DNA of 60,347 nt from a virus: IMG/VR virus record IMGVR_UViG_3300046777_000773, positions 1-60,347 of that record; one strand, given 5' to 3'. Position 1 is the first letter of the stretch. The number at the start of each line of letters is the position of its first letter. The position numbers and the translations under genes are program-made. The notes beneath the pieces are model-generated. The model ran no database searches. It saw only the letters and a program-made list of their open reading frames with translations, and was not told where the DNA came from. Positions 26,190 through 33,336 of this stretch are shown here, piece by piece.

Positions 26190-26648
26190 TCAGACTCCTG
26201 TTGAGCCGAGACCGGAGGCCCCGCGTTCTGTGGTTGTGAGGTCGTCGATTTCCACAACTTCGAGTTGGGGGAGGGGCAGGACCATGAGTTGGGCGATACG
26301 CATGCCCGGCTCGATCATGAAGATGTCTTCGGACGGCCACTGCGGGGAGAAGGGATGGCGGGCCAAGATCACTTTGAGTTCGCCACGGTAGTCTTCGTCG
26401 ATCACGCCCGGTGCATTCAAGACTTGCAGGCCCTGCTTGTGGGCGAGGCCAGAGCGCGAGCAAACTAGGCCGACGTGACCGGGGGGAAGCTCGATGGCAA
26501 TGCCGGTGCCAATGGTGCGGCGGGTCCGCATGTCGTCAACCCATGCACGTTCGTCGGCGTAGAGGTCAAAGCAAGCAGCCCCGGCAGTGGCGCGGGTGGG
26601 GAGGATTGCGGTGCTGGAGAGCCGCTTGAACTTTAGAGTCCTAACCAT
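26190..26648 (-). CDS. dut: dUTPase
   Basis: A 152-residue trimeric-type dUTP nucleotidohydrolase, converting dUTP to dUMP and pyrophosphate and so feeding ThyX while keeping uracil out of DNA. Motifs in order: AACFDLYA (I), SRSGLAHKQG (II), LNAPGVIDEDYRGELKV (III), GMRIAQLMVLP (IV) and RGASGLGSTG (V). Motif V often has Phe where Leu is found here. The second ATG (26,648) is preferred for its AAGGA spacing. All catalytic motifs look intact. Confidence 0.9.
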   Translation of the reverse strand: MVRTLKFKRLSSTAILPTRATAGAACFDLYADERAWVDDMRTRRTIGTGIAIELPPGHVGLVCSRSGLAHKQGLQVLNAPGVIDEDYRGELKVILARHPFSPQWPSEDIFMIEPGMRIAQLMVLPLPQLEVVEIDDLTTTERGASGLGSTGV

Positions 26649-27088
26649 TGGCATTCCTTATACTTGGTACGAGGTATCTCGTCAAGCTTATATATGCTCA
26701 ATGGCTTCTTATGTGAAGATGTTTTCGCGTTCTTATAGATCTGTAAGTAAGATAATTCCGCGTTCGGATAAAGGGCCTTGACGATGGGACCGTAGAACTC
26801 AAGGAGTTTCTTGCGGGCCGGGCGCATCCACGACAATTTGATTTCGACTATGCACAGATGATCGTCCGCCAACCAGACCAAAGCATCAGGTTGACAGACG
26901 CCACTTCGCTTGGGCGTTTTGTAGTAGAGCCAAGGCGAAACTTCGATGCGAGGATATAGGGCGACGAGGCGCTTGTGTACTGCCCGCTCGAAAGAGATGC
27001 CCGCCTGTTGGGCCTTGGTTCGTTTCTGTTTAGGGAACTGTGGTACGTAGTCAGCGTGACGTGCAACAACAGGCGAGCCGAGTTTCAT
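26633..27088 (-). CDS. PD-(D/E)XK-type nuclease, resolvase-like
   Basis: A 151-residue protein. GISFERAVHKRLVALYPRIE (helix with Glu) precedes CQPDALVWLADDHLCIVEIK, which supplies the D...ExK metal site of the PD-(D/E)XK fold. It is followed by a helix (RKKLLEFYGPIVKALYP). This small size and layout fit Holliday-junction resolvase-like or phage recombination nucleases. The start at 27,088 overlaps the upstream stop (ATGA). Its place between dUTPase and polymerase genes supports a DNA-metabolism role. Confidence 0.65.
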   Translation of the reverse strand: MKLGSPVVARHADYVPQFPKQKRTKAQQAGISFERAVHKRLVALYPRIEVSPWLYYKTPKRSGVCQPDALVWLADDHLCIVEIKLSWMRPARKKLLEFYGPIVKALYPNAELSYLQIYKNAKTSSHKKPLSIYKLDEIPRTKYKECQWLGL

Positions 27089-27411
27089 AGTCCCCCGTTG
27101 TGGAGCTTCTTGAAGAAAGTTGAATCGAGGATCTTGATGGCCAGCGCAAACTGCGAAGCGTGGATGGGCGTGGCGAACACGTGGTTCTCGGAGTAGTCGG
27201 GGTCGGCCACTTCGGGGTTGGAGACTGCCGCGCAGCACACGAAGTACTGGACGTTCGCGAGGTTGTCGTGCAGGAACTTGGTCAGTTCTTTGATGGACTC
27301 AATGACTTCGAGTTGCTCGGGCGAGAACTCAGTGCTGATGGTTTCGCCTTCCGGCAGGGGATGCGGATCAGGAGAGACGATCTTGAACGGCACGATGTTG
27401 TCAGTCGACAC
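27085..27411 (-). CDS. Hypothetical early protein
   Basis: A protein of about 108 residues that begins at a GTG with AGGAG eight bases upstream (a GTG nine bases earlier is possible). The middle is helical (FSPEQLEVIESIKELTKFLH). A segment with YFVCCAAVSNP and HASQFALAIKILDSTFF follows. No family recognised. It is coupled to the downstream nuclease through ATGA and lies in the replication block. Confidence 0.5.
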   Translation of the reverse strand: MSTDNIVPFKIVSPDPHPLPEGETISTEFSPEQLEVIESIKELTKFLHDNLANVQYFVCCAAVSNPEVADPDYSENHVFATPIHASQFALAIKILDSTFFKKLHNGGL

Positions 27412-27607
27412 AATAACCACTCCTAGCTTTGCCCGCAGGCTGTGTGATGTTGGTACGGATTACCCAGATATTGGTTCCGTTTGACGGGTCGATGGCCTTC
27501 TCTAGCCAAACCTTTACGATGTAGCCACGCTTACGCCACCAGTTACGGATGTCAGCCATGAGCTTGTAGTTAGCTGCACGGTCACTCAGGTAGTCATGCT
27601 TTGCCAT
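27401..27607 (-). CDS. Small hypothetical protein downstream of DNA polymerase
   Basis: A 68-residue protein with an Arg/Trp-rich middle (LMADIRNWWRKRGYIVKVWL) and an alternating strand (GTNIWVIRTNI), suggesting a small helix-strand DNA-binding fold. It overlaps the end of the polymerase gene by 14 bases. Similar short proteins are common after phage polymerases. No function known to me. Confidence 0.5.
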   Translation of the reverse strand: MAKHDYLSDRAANYKLMADIRNWWRKRGYIVKVWLEKAIDPSNGTNIWVIRTNITQPAGKARSGYCVD

Positions 27608-29015
27608 TCGGTCTCCACTTCTTCAGGCCACCTTCGCCCTTGCCCCAATTATACCCGACTTCTACGTCGAAAGGAATAATTATTTCACGGGTCACGCCCT
27701 TGATATCAGTCACCGGGAACGGAAACGTCAGGCACTCCAGTACCTGCGGCAGAAGCTCGGCAGCCTTCTCGATCTTCACTTGGCCTAGCACAGCATCGTG
27801 AAGGTTCAGCAGGATCTGGACGTCGCCTTTGCCTTCGAAACGTTCCCAGATATTGTAGATGCCGATGTTCATGAGGACACCGACGCAGTGCTGTGGCACA
27901 AAGGCAATAGCTTCGCGGAGCGTGGCGTCGTCCCAACGGCGGGACCAGAAGGTGCGGCGGATGCCGAAGGGCGTGACCAGATAGCCTTTGGTTTGGAGTT
28001 GATTGGCGACCCATGCGTGCCAGTCGCTGATGCCGGGGAACCGCTTAAAGTACTGGGCTTGGAAAGCTTCAGCAACGGCGGTCTCGACCTTCATCTGCTG
28101 TGCCAGGGTGAACGGTTTTCCATAATAGTTACTGCCATGGGCGCCCCTCTTCGTAATGTCACGATACGAATAACCACGGTAGTATTCGCGTTCAGCAAGC
28201 TCGCGTTCGGGCGGGAAACCAAAGACCATGGAAGCAACCATTGTGTGGGAGTCTCCACCTTCCACTGCGGCGATATAATTTTCATCACCCGAAAGATACG
28301 CAACAATACGAGCTTCCGCCCCTTGTTGATCCGAATAGAAAAGTAGGTATCCGGGATCGGCAACGAAACAGGTGCGCGCTTCCTTTGGTATGTTCTGAAG
28401 GTTACTCCCAATGCGGAAAGGATGTTCACTAGACGATAGTCTGAACGTCTCAGTCCCTGCAATATTAAACGCCGCATGGAAACGGTTACTCGGCGAAAGC
28501 TTCTTGGAGAGGAACTCAATTTGCTTTTCGAGATCGCGGATGCGGAGGATGTGGTTGGCGAAGAAGGCACCGCGCGGGTATTCGCGGGCGATGCGTTCAA
28601 GGATTTCGCGGTCGGTGCCAACTTTGGTTTCTCCTTTCTTGGACTTGGTCTGCTCAGGAATGGCGAGCATTTCGTAGAACAAAACCATAAGCTGGGGTGT
28701 AGAGTTGTGGTTGACGGTCGTGCCCCACAGCTTCTCGCAGACGTAGTCGAAGTTCGCTTGCACCTTATCAGCACGGGCGCGCAAGCCAGCAACCAAGGTG
28801 TCGCGCCGGGCCGTGTCGATCTGGACGCCGCGCCGCATCATGGTCATGATCGGACCCAGCATCAGTTCGCTGTAGCCATAGGTGACCTTGGCCCAGTCAG
28901 GCAGCAGACCCTCATCGTAGATTTCTTTGAGGGCCATCGTCTGCATGGTGTCGAGCGAGTTGTAGATGATCTCCTGATTCTCAGGAGTTGGGGTCAAATC
29001 CGTCAAGATCCGCAT
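27594..29015 (-). CDS. DNA polymerase family A, polymerase domain (split gene, C-terminal part)
   Basis: A 473-residue polymerase moiety. It shows thumb (LGPIMTMMRRGVQIDTAR), motif A (YSDQQGAEARIVAYLSGDEN), the O-helix motif B (RDITKRGAHGSNYYGKPF) and motif C (LLNLHDAVLGQV). The catalytic Asp residues in A and C are present. Motif C reads HDA rather than the usual HDE. There is no exonuclease domain here; that lies in the separate gene at 29,340-30,284. It starts with AAAGGAGA upstream, inside the end of the intervening gene. The pair should assemble or act together as the replicative polymerase. Confidence 0.85.
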   Translation of the reverse strand: MRILTDLTPTPENQEIIYNSLDTMQTMALKEIYDEGLLPDWAKVTYGYSELMLGPIMTMMRRGVQIDTARRDTLVAGLRARADKVQANFDYVCEKLWGTTVNHNSTPQLMVLFYEMLAIPEQTKSKKGETKVGTDREILERIAREYPRGAFFANHILRIRDLEKQIEFLSKKLSPSNRFHAAFNIAGTETFRLSSSEHPFRIGSNLQNIPKEARTCFVADPGYLLFYSDQQGAEARIVAYLSGDENYIAAVEGGDSHTMVASMVFGFPPERELAEREYYRGYSYRDITKRGAHGSNYYGKPFTLAQQMKVETAVAEAFQAQYFKRFPGISDWHAWVANQLQTKGYLVTPFGIRRTFWSRRWDDATLREAIAFVPQHCVGVLMNIGIYNIWERFEGKGDVQILLNLHDAVLGQVKIEKAAELLPQVLECLTFPFPVTDIKGVTREIIIPFDVEVGYNWGKGEGGLKKWRPNGKA

Positions 29016-29307
29016 GCGTATCTCCTTTGAGGAACGTGTTCCGCATACGCGATAAGATGTGGAGTGTCAAGGGAGGGCCGTCATATGATTTGGCAAAACG
29101 CCGAACACGCGACGGGTCTAGGTCAGCAGCCAGACATACCTCGTCGAAGTTCTGGGCGGTGGTACCGAACTCTGCGGTAAGCCATGCGTGAGCCTGCCGC
29201 TTATTGACGTGGGCTGCTGGTGTCTTAGGCTCAGAGGTGGCGTCTATGAGTGCTTGGATAATTACGCTTGCCCATAGACGCCGTACTGCTGCATCATCAT
29301 CATTCAT
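28981..29307 (-). CDS. Small protein inserted between the two DNA polymerase halves
   Basis: A 108-residue protein with a helical N-terminus (VRRLWASVIIQALIDATSEP), KRQAHAWLTAEFGTTAQNFD and EVCLAADLDPSRVRRFAKS. I know this W...A...AR.WL...F..VC..AGLDP pattern from many phages; it looks like a small DNA-binding helix bundle, not a nuclease. It overlaps the polymerase start by 35 bases and is preceded by 32 noncoding bases after the exonuclease gene. It interrupts what is normally one polymerase gene. Confidence 0.6.
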   Translation of the reverse strand: MNDDDAAVRRLWASVIIQALIDATSEPKTPAAHVNKRQAHAWLTAEFGTTAQNFDEVCLAADLDPSRVRRFAKSYDGPPLTLHILSRMRNTFLKGDTHADLDGFDPNS

Positions 29308-29339
29308 ACTGTAGGAACTTGTAGATAACTACCGACACT

Positions 29340-30284
29340 TTAGTCAATTGAACCTGCCTTATTAAAGTCCTTCTTGGCCTTGGTCCGAAGATGCTTCCAT
29401 GCGCGAGTCGGAATGTGTAGCGAAGCCAGGAAGCCCAGCGACTTTTCCCATTCGGGTTGCCACGCATGGTGCCGAAGCATCGTATCGAATATGTGGCCTT
29501 TGGGTCTTATGCCATAAGCGTTAAGGTATGTCAAGTCATATGTTGCATTATGGAAACCCCATGCGAGGTCGGTGCGCTGGGCCAGGAACCAAAGCCACAT
29601 CCAGATGTCACGCTCATCTTGCTCGGACCAGATGTGCTGGAAGGCGCGGTCCTCCAAGTGTACGTAGAGGCAACGATCTGAAGAGGTAGCCAGCGAGAAC
29701 TCCGTAATGCGGCAGGACTTATTTGTTTCGACGTCGAACACAATCTCGTTGCCGATGTAGCGGGTCGAGAACTCATAGAGGTCAGCGACCGTGTCGGGCA
29801 GGTGGATGGTGCGAGGCCGGTCCTTGTAGCGCGTCTGGACTTTACGCATTGCCGAAGCCACGACGGGACGCTCGGCCCATGCCATGCGCGCATAGATGGT
29901 AGGCGAGTAGGTGGGCACCACTTGCAGGCCGGGCACGAAGGGACTGTCGACGTGGGTGCCGCGATAGGTGTCCAGCTTCACCTCACCCGTCAGGCAGTAC
30001 ATAGCGTGGGCGCCCATGGTCAGGGCCATGTCGTAGCCTTCGAGACTTTTGTGTAGGGCTTCGCGGTCAGCGCGGGCAAGTGCAGTCAAGTCGCCACCTA
30101 CCTTGCCGCCTACGAAAAGCGTGGGCCACTTCGCAGTGTAGGCACGGTGCGCCGTGAAGATGGAGTGGGGCCGAAGCCCCGAGACTTGCATCAACTCCTG
30201 CGTGACCTTCCATTCCCACTCAGAGAGCGGACCGCCCTGCGCGGCGTCGACGGAAGGCCAATCAATTACTAGGGCGATCTTCAA
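29340..30284 (-). CDS. DNA polymerase family A, N-terminal and 3'-5' exonuclease part (split gene)
   Basis: A 314-residue protein. The first about 150 residues have a uracil-glycosylase-like look (MTMGAHAMYCLTGE, VVPTYSPTIYAR) often fused to phage polymerases. Residues about 165-300 carry exonuclease motifs: IVFDVETN (Exo I), WGFHNATYDLTYLN (Exo II) and FDTMLRHHAWQPEWEKSLGF (Exo III-like, with a YxxxD-type helix not clear). It ends in NKAGSID, just before the point where the polymerase domain would follow. The start codon is TTG. Confidence 0.75.
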   Translation of the reverse strand: MKIALVIDWPSVDAAQGGPLSEWEWKVTQELMQVSGLRPHSIFTAHRAYTAKWPTLFVGGKVGGDLTALARADREALHKSLEGYDMALTMGAHAMYCLTGEVKLDTYRGTHVDSPFVPGLQVVPTYSPTIYARMAWAERPVVASAMRKVQTRYKDRPRTIHLPDTVADLYEFSTRYIGNEIVFDVETNKSCRITEFSLATSSDRCLYVHLEDRAFQHIWSEQDERDIWMWLWFLAQRTDLAWGFHNATYDLTYLNAYGIRPKGHIFDTMLRHHAWQPEWEKSLGFLASLHIPTRAWKHLRTKAKKDFNKAGSID

Positions 30285-30363
30285 GGGGCAATTCCAGTTG
30301 ACGAGGGTCTTTGGGTGGAGGCTCAGGCAATGGCCGTTGCGTAGGCACGGTAGCGCGGCACAT
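30262..30363 (-). CDS. Tiny Pro-rich coupled reading frame
   Basis: A 33-residue frame that starts within the upstream stop (TGATG) and ends inside the start of the exonuclease gene. It bridges the otherwise noncoding gap between them. The peptide is Pro/Arg-rich (RPLPEPPPKDPRQLELPLED). Coupling suggests it may be translated and help re-initiation on the polymerase gene, but it could be a chance frame. Confidence 0.35.
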   Translation of the reverse strand: MCRATVPTQRPLPEPPPKDPRQLELPLEDRPSN

Positions 30364-30614
30364 CAAGACTTCTCTGTGTCGTGGGTGGCAAGGTCGAGGG
30401 GTTTGACGCCATAGTATTCGAGCAGTTCGTTGACGGCGCCCAGAATCTTCAGGTTGTCGCCGATGTCTTGCCAGTTATGGGGACCGCCTCCGGCAGCGAG
30501 ATGCTTGTGAGCTTGGCGGATGCACCAGATAGCAGTGTCGCCTGTGTTGCGAAGCATAGCAATCATGAACTGGTCAGCCATGTCATCGTCGATGGTGATT
30601 GTTAGGCCCTTCAT
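30363..30614 (-). CDS. Hypothetical early protein
   Basis: An 83-residue, mainly helical protein starting MKGLTITIDDDMADQFMIAM. It has GDTAIWCIRQAHKHL and a C-terminal GVKPLDLATHDTEKS. The opening resembles the small antitoxin or CopG-like N-terminal strand-helix, but no clear ribbon-helix-helix is evident. It is one base from the SleB gene in an early operon. Confidence 0.5.
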   Translation of the reverse strand: MKGLTITIDDDMADQFMIAMLRNTGDTAIWCIRQAHKHLAAGGGPHNWQDIGDNLKILGAVNELLEYYGVKPLDLATHDTEKS

Positions 30615-30615
30615 G

Positions 30616-31149
30616 TTAGCGTTCCTTGTAGAAGATGTGGTTGTCTATGCGCGTAGTCCGCTTGAGGTGGCGCCACCCTACCATGGATGTGTCGTGGAAG
30701 TAAAGGGCACCCTTGGTGAGGTCAGGGAAATTTGACATGGCCAGCTTGGCAGACTCCTTTGCTTGCAGCCATTCGTTGACATTCGATGGGGGCAGGTGGC
30801 TGCGCGGGGTGCAGACCCAGGAGAACTGGCAGGTGCGCCCGTTGCGCTGGAAGACTACGTCGCAAATGTCAGCAGGGAAGCGGCGGTCGTTGGCCCTATT
30901 GAGGATCACTTGGCCGACGGCGATCTGCCCTGAGAGGGACTGGCCTCGTGCTTCCCAGTAGATGGCGCGGGTCATGCAGTTCAGGTAGCGGTCGCGGTTG
31001 TTCACGTCGGTCCAGATGTGTTCGACTGGGCTGGGCGGGACGGCGATGGCGGGGAGCGGTTGCCCCCACACCAACACCGCCAGCAGCAGGACCGGCCAGT
31101 AAATCAGGATGTCACGGCCCAGGCGTAGCCGCTGCATGAGACTACTCAT
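30616..31149 (-). CDS. SleB-type cell-wall hydrolase
   Basis: A 177-residue protein with an N-terminal signal or anchor segment (about 13-30, ILIYWPVLLLAVLVWGQPLP), then a Hydrolase_2 (SleB) domain. The domain shows CMTRAIYWEARGQSLSGQIA (catalytic Glu in YWEARG), VGQVILNRANDRRFPADIC and CQFSWVC. SleB enzymes are lytic transglycosylases or amidases acting on peptidoglycan. This is a second lytic enzyme, separate from the lysozyme cassette and located among early genes, so a role in superinfection or envelope remodelling is possible. The start overlaps the upstream stop. Confidence 0.8.
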   Translation of the reverse strand: MSSLMQRLRLGRDILIYWPVLLLAVLVWGQPLPAIAVPPSPVEHIWTDVNNRDRYLNCMTRAIYWEARGQSLSGQIAVGQVILNRANDRRFPADICDVVFQRNGRTCQFSWVCTPRSHLPPSNVNEWLQAKESAKLAMSNFPDLTKGALYFHDTSMVGWRHLKRTTRIDNHIFYKER

Positions 31150-31450
31150 CACAACCCAGCATGTCTGCTTTACTGGGGCGCGTCGCAAAGAAGCCGTCGT
31201 ATTGAGGATACTCCATGTGGAACTTGCGTGCGTAATAAGGCGCCCAGTCATTTGACAATTTGAAGTGGCCTCTCGTGCTTTCGACGGGCGTGTCCCACCG
31301 AATGAAGTGGAAGATGCCGGGTGCGCTGTAGCGTTTACGTCCTCTGGATATGGCCTCGAAGGTATACTTCACGAACATCTCCCACACTTCAGGATTTTCT
31401 GCGTGAAATGTTTCGAAGCTACGCTTAACTTTAATTGGCGTGTCAGTCAT
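31142..31450 (-). CDS. Conserved phage protein of unknown function
   Basis: A 102-residue protein. FHAENPEVWEMFVKYTFEAI, RGRKRYSAPGIFHFIRWDTP, DWAPYYARKFHMEYP and GFFATRPSKAD form a pattern I have seen in many unrelated phages. It is rich in aromatic and basic residues and looks like a single helical domain. No function is established to my knowledge. The start follows AAGGAGAAT and overlaps the preceding gene by four bases. Confidence 0.65.
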   Translation of the reverse strand: MTDTPIKVKRSFETFHAENPEVWEMFVKYTFEAISRGRKRYSAPGIFHFIRWDTPVESTRGHFKLSNDWAPYYARKFHMEYPQYDGFFATRPSKADMLGCDE

Positions 31451-31635
31451 TGAGATTCTCCTTTGGGTTTGTGGCAGGCGGGTTGGCTAGTGAAGACTGC
31501 GATGGGAGCGCCGGGTTTGCCCCACCATTTGGCGGCTGCGTCGTGGATGGCAGGAGTGAGGGCACGAGGGCAAGTGGCGGCGTCAGCGCAATCAGCATGG
31601 AACGGACAGAACGTCATGTCGCGGAAGTGTATCAT
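31447..31635 (-). CDS. Small Cys/His-rich protein
   Basis: A 62-residue protein. CPFHADCADAATCPRAL and a later CHKP supply four Cys plus His, suggesting zinc binding. AIHDAAAKWWGKPGAPIAVF is helical. AGGAGAA precedes the start. It overlaps the upstream gene by 44 bases in another frame. Function unknown. Confidence 0.55.
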   Translation of the reverse strand: MIHFRDMTFCPFHADCADAATCPRALTPAIHDAAAKWWGKPGAPIAVFTSQPACHKPKGESQ

Positions 31636-31834
31636 TGGGTTCTCCTAATGTGGGAAGGTCGCAGGGTTTAGCTATGATTACAGAAGCCGTCGGCCCTATT
31701 ACCGCTTCCCGCTCTTGCCGTATCTTAGATATTTCTTGAAGGGCTTCTTCGGCATCGGCCTTGGTTGGGAAAGGGAACATGTGGAAGGCACCCACGTTGA
31801 CGAGATACCACCAGCCGCTGATGTTCTTAATCAT
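31592..31834 (-). CDS. Small hypothetical protein
   Basis: An 80-residue protein from the ATG with GGAGGGGAAG upstream. A strand-rich start (ISGWWYLVNVGAFHMFPFPT) is followed by a helix (KADAEEALQEISKIRQEREA), a pattern of small SPOR- or DUF-like alpha/beta proteins. The C-terminal 25 residues overlap the next gene and may be unstructured. No family assigned. Confidence 0.5.
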   Translation of the reverse strand: MIKNISGWWYLVNVGAFHMFPFPTKADAEEALQEISKIRQEREAVIGPTASVIIAKPCDLPTLGEPNDTLPRHDVLSVPC

Positions 31835-32180
31835 CTTCCCCTCCTGCCAGGGCGTCATTGATGAAGTCCGACACTTGGTACAGTTCCAAATGACCAAAAT
31901 CTAAATCGACAATCATATCGTCAAGCTTTCGCAGCGCTGCTTCCAGTTTTGCGATGCGGTTGAGGAGGAGGCGGCGGTTAGGAAGGACACGTTCAGGGGC
32001 GATGTCTGGAAAGACTGAACGCCAGATGGATAGTTCTTCCTCGGCTTCGGCAAGGCGTTTGCGGAGGGCGTCATAGGTTACTTCGGGCATGGGTTCTCCT
32101 GCGTTGGCAAGGGCTTCGAGGGCGCGTTGACGGACTTCGTGGGAGGGCACAGTGTCGGTAGCATGAGCGTCGATTATCAT
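31827..32180 (-). CDS. Coiled-coil hypothetical protein
   Basis: A 117-residue protein with a long helix (YDALRKRLAEAEEELSIWRS) and a second (RLLLNRIAKLEAALRKLDDM), predicted to form a coiled coil, and an acidic end (AGGEDD). The start ATGA overlaps the upstream stop. It is probably an oligomeric early accessory protein. Not recognised. Confidence 0.55.
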   Translation of the reverse strand: MIIDAHATDTVPSHEVRQRALEALANAGEPMPEVTYDALRKRLAEAEEELSIWRSVFPDIAPERVLPNRRLLLNRIAKLEAALRKLDDMIVDLDFGHLELYQVSDFINDALAGGEDD

Positions 32181-32506
32181 GGCTCTTCCCATTCAATTTT
32201 GACGGTGGCGACTTTAAATATGGAAGAATTTTCAGCGTCTTCCTTGGTCTCATAAATAGTTTCCCCTGTACGATCATCACGATAGATATTGATCCACCCC
32301 TCGCGCTGGGTTTTGCGGTTGCGGATTTCCGGTGATCCGAATACTGGCTCACCATTTTGGTGGTAATATCCAATCCCGCTATGACTTGAGTCTTCGTACT
32401 GTACGACCGTCAGTTTTTCTCCAAGATATATGTAATCTTGGGAAAGAATCCGCGCAGGATTACCATCATACACGGTTTCGATGGGTTTGGTCCAGTCGAT
32501 GGTCAT
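32177..32506 (-). CDS. Hypothetical protein, beta-rich
   Basis: A 109-residue protein. The N-terminus (DWTKPIETVYDGNPARILSQ) resembles a repeated motif found in many phage and plasmid hypothetical proteins (DWSKPIxTxxGxPARVL). It is rich in strands, with NIYRDDRTGETIYETKEDAE at the centre. No catalytic motif seen. It overlaps both neighbours by four bases. Confidence 0.55.
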   Translation of the reverse strand: MTIDWTKPIETVYDGNPARILSQDYIYLGEKLTVVQYEDSSHSGIGYYHQNGEPVFGSPEIRNRKTQREGWINIYRDDRTGETIYETKEDAENSSIFKVATVKIEWEEP

Positions 32507-32733
32507 GTGTTGACTCCCAGCTTGCGAAGGTTGCGACGGATATCTGAATAGTCGTTCAGGGCAGCGCGGTAATCAGAAGCCGAACAGCTAAAGAAATGGA
32601 AGTGAGCTTTGTCGTTGACGTAGTACGTCAGCTTGATGTGCTTGCCTCCACGTCGCACTTCCCACTTGATATTGAACTTCTCAAGCAGGCGCACCGCTGG
32701 GGCTAGGTTCTCTCTTACTTTGCGCTGTAACAT
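32503..32733 (-). CDS. Small HicA/dsRBD-like protein
   Basis: A 76-residue protein. LLEKFNIKWEVRRGGKHIKL followed by strands (HFHFFSCSASDY) and a final helix (NDYSDIRRNLRKLGV) resembles the alpha-beta-beta-beta-alpha layout of HicA-type mRNA interferases, including the GGKHIK strand. No HicB partner is adjacent, so an RNA-binding phage protein is as likely as a toxin. AGGAGGATCTC precedes the start. Confidence 0.45.
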   Translation of the reverse strand: MLQRKVRENLAPAVRLLEKFNIKWEVRRGGKHIKLTYYVNDKAHFHFFSCSASDYRAALNDYSDIRRNLRKLGVNT

Positions 32734-32744
32734 GAGATCCTCCT

Positions 32745-32780
32745 AAGAAAGAAAGGGGAGCAGACCCTCGCCCACTCCCC
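32745..32780 (-). terminator. Leftward intra-operon terminator
   Basis: Read on the minus strand, GGGGAG (32,780-32,775) and CTCCCC (32,760-32,755) form a stem followed by TTTCTTTCTT. It lies between the SSB-like gene and the HicA-like gene, so the SSB-like message can end here while part of the transcripts reads on. Confidence 0.65.
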
Positions 32781-32788
32781 TCGACAGA

Positions 32789-33247
32789 CTAGGCTGCCTT
32801 CTTGTTGGTGGTATACCAGTCGACAGAGTAGTAACGAGAGACCGTCAGACGCGGCGTGTTCAGCGCAGTGCCATCACGGTTCTCAGTTTCGTGACCGACA
32901 GTCACCACCACTTCGCTACCCGGCAGGATGTCAAGCGCATCGCGGATGGAGTTACCAACCGTGTCCACATTGATGCGAGACAGACGCTCCTGCACGATAG
33001 GCAGAGACTTCTCCGAGATCCAGAACGTGTCACGGAGGCGGCACTTGGAGAGTTCGACGCCAGTCATATCGTTGCTGTGCATCGGCTCGTTCATGGTGTA
33101 GGTAAGCTCAAGACCCTGCGTACCAGAGTTGGCCTTGACAATCTTCACGGACTGGACCGTGACGAGATAGTCACCAACGGGCGCCTGACGAAAGGCAGGA
33201 CGCTCAGAGGCGGTGGTTGCTACGACGGTGTCGAAAAGGTCAGCCAT
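32789..33247 (-). CDS. Single-stranded DNA-binding-like protein (DUF669-type)
   Basis: A 152-residue beta-rich protein. APVGDYLVTVQSVKIVKANS, GTQGLELTYTMNEP and an internal DTFWISEKSLPIVQERLS helix resemble the DUF669/SSB-like proteins that accompany Sak4 recombinases in phages. It probably binds ssDNA during replication and recombination. The C-terminus ends in TNKKAA rather than the acidic tip of bacterial SSB. It has its own predicted promoter (33,294-33,322) and terminator, implying higher expression than the rest of the operon. Confidence 0.6.
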   Translation of the reverse strand: MADLFDTVVATTASERPAFRQAPVGDYLVTVQSVKIVKANSGTQGLELTYTMNEPMHSNDMTGVELSKCRLRDTFWISEKSLPIVQERLSRINVDTVGNSIRDALDILPGSEVVVTVGHETENRDGTALNTPRLTVSRYYSVDWYTTNKKAA

Positions 33248-33293
33248 TGGCTGTGTTCTCCATAAGGGTTGTGTTCACTAAGGAACAGGGCAG

Positions 33294-33322
33294 CGTATAC
33301 ATCCGGGCCACCACCCTGTCAA
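33294..33322 (-). promoter_or_regulatory. Leftward promoter for the SSB-like gene
   Basis: On the minus strand, consensus TTGACA (33,322-33,317), a 17-bp spacer and TATACG (33,299-33,294). It sits in the 89-base gap upstream of the SSB-like gene, about 50 bases before its ATG. Confidence 0.6.
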
Positions 33323-33336
33323 GCATGCCCGGAAAA

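Noticed and set aside
32503-32733. HicAB toxin-antitoxin system
   Set aside because: Only a HicA-like fold is suggested; no HicB-type partner is adjacent and the catalytic His context is uncertain.
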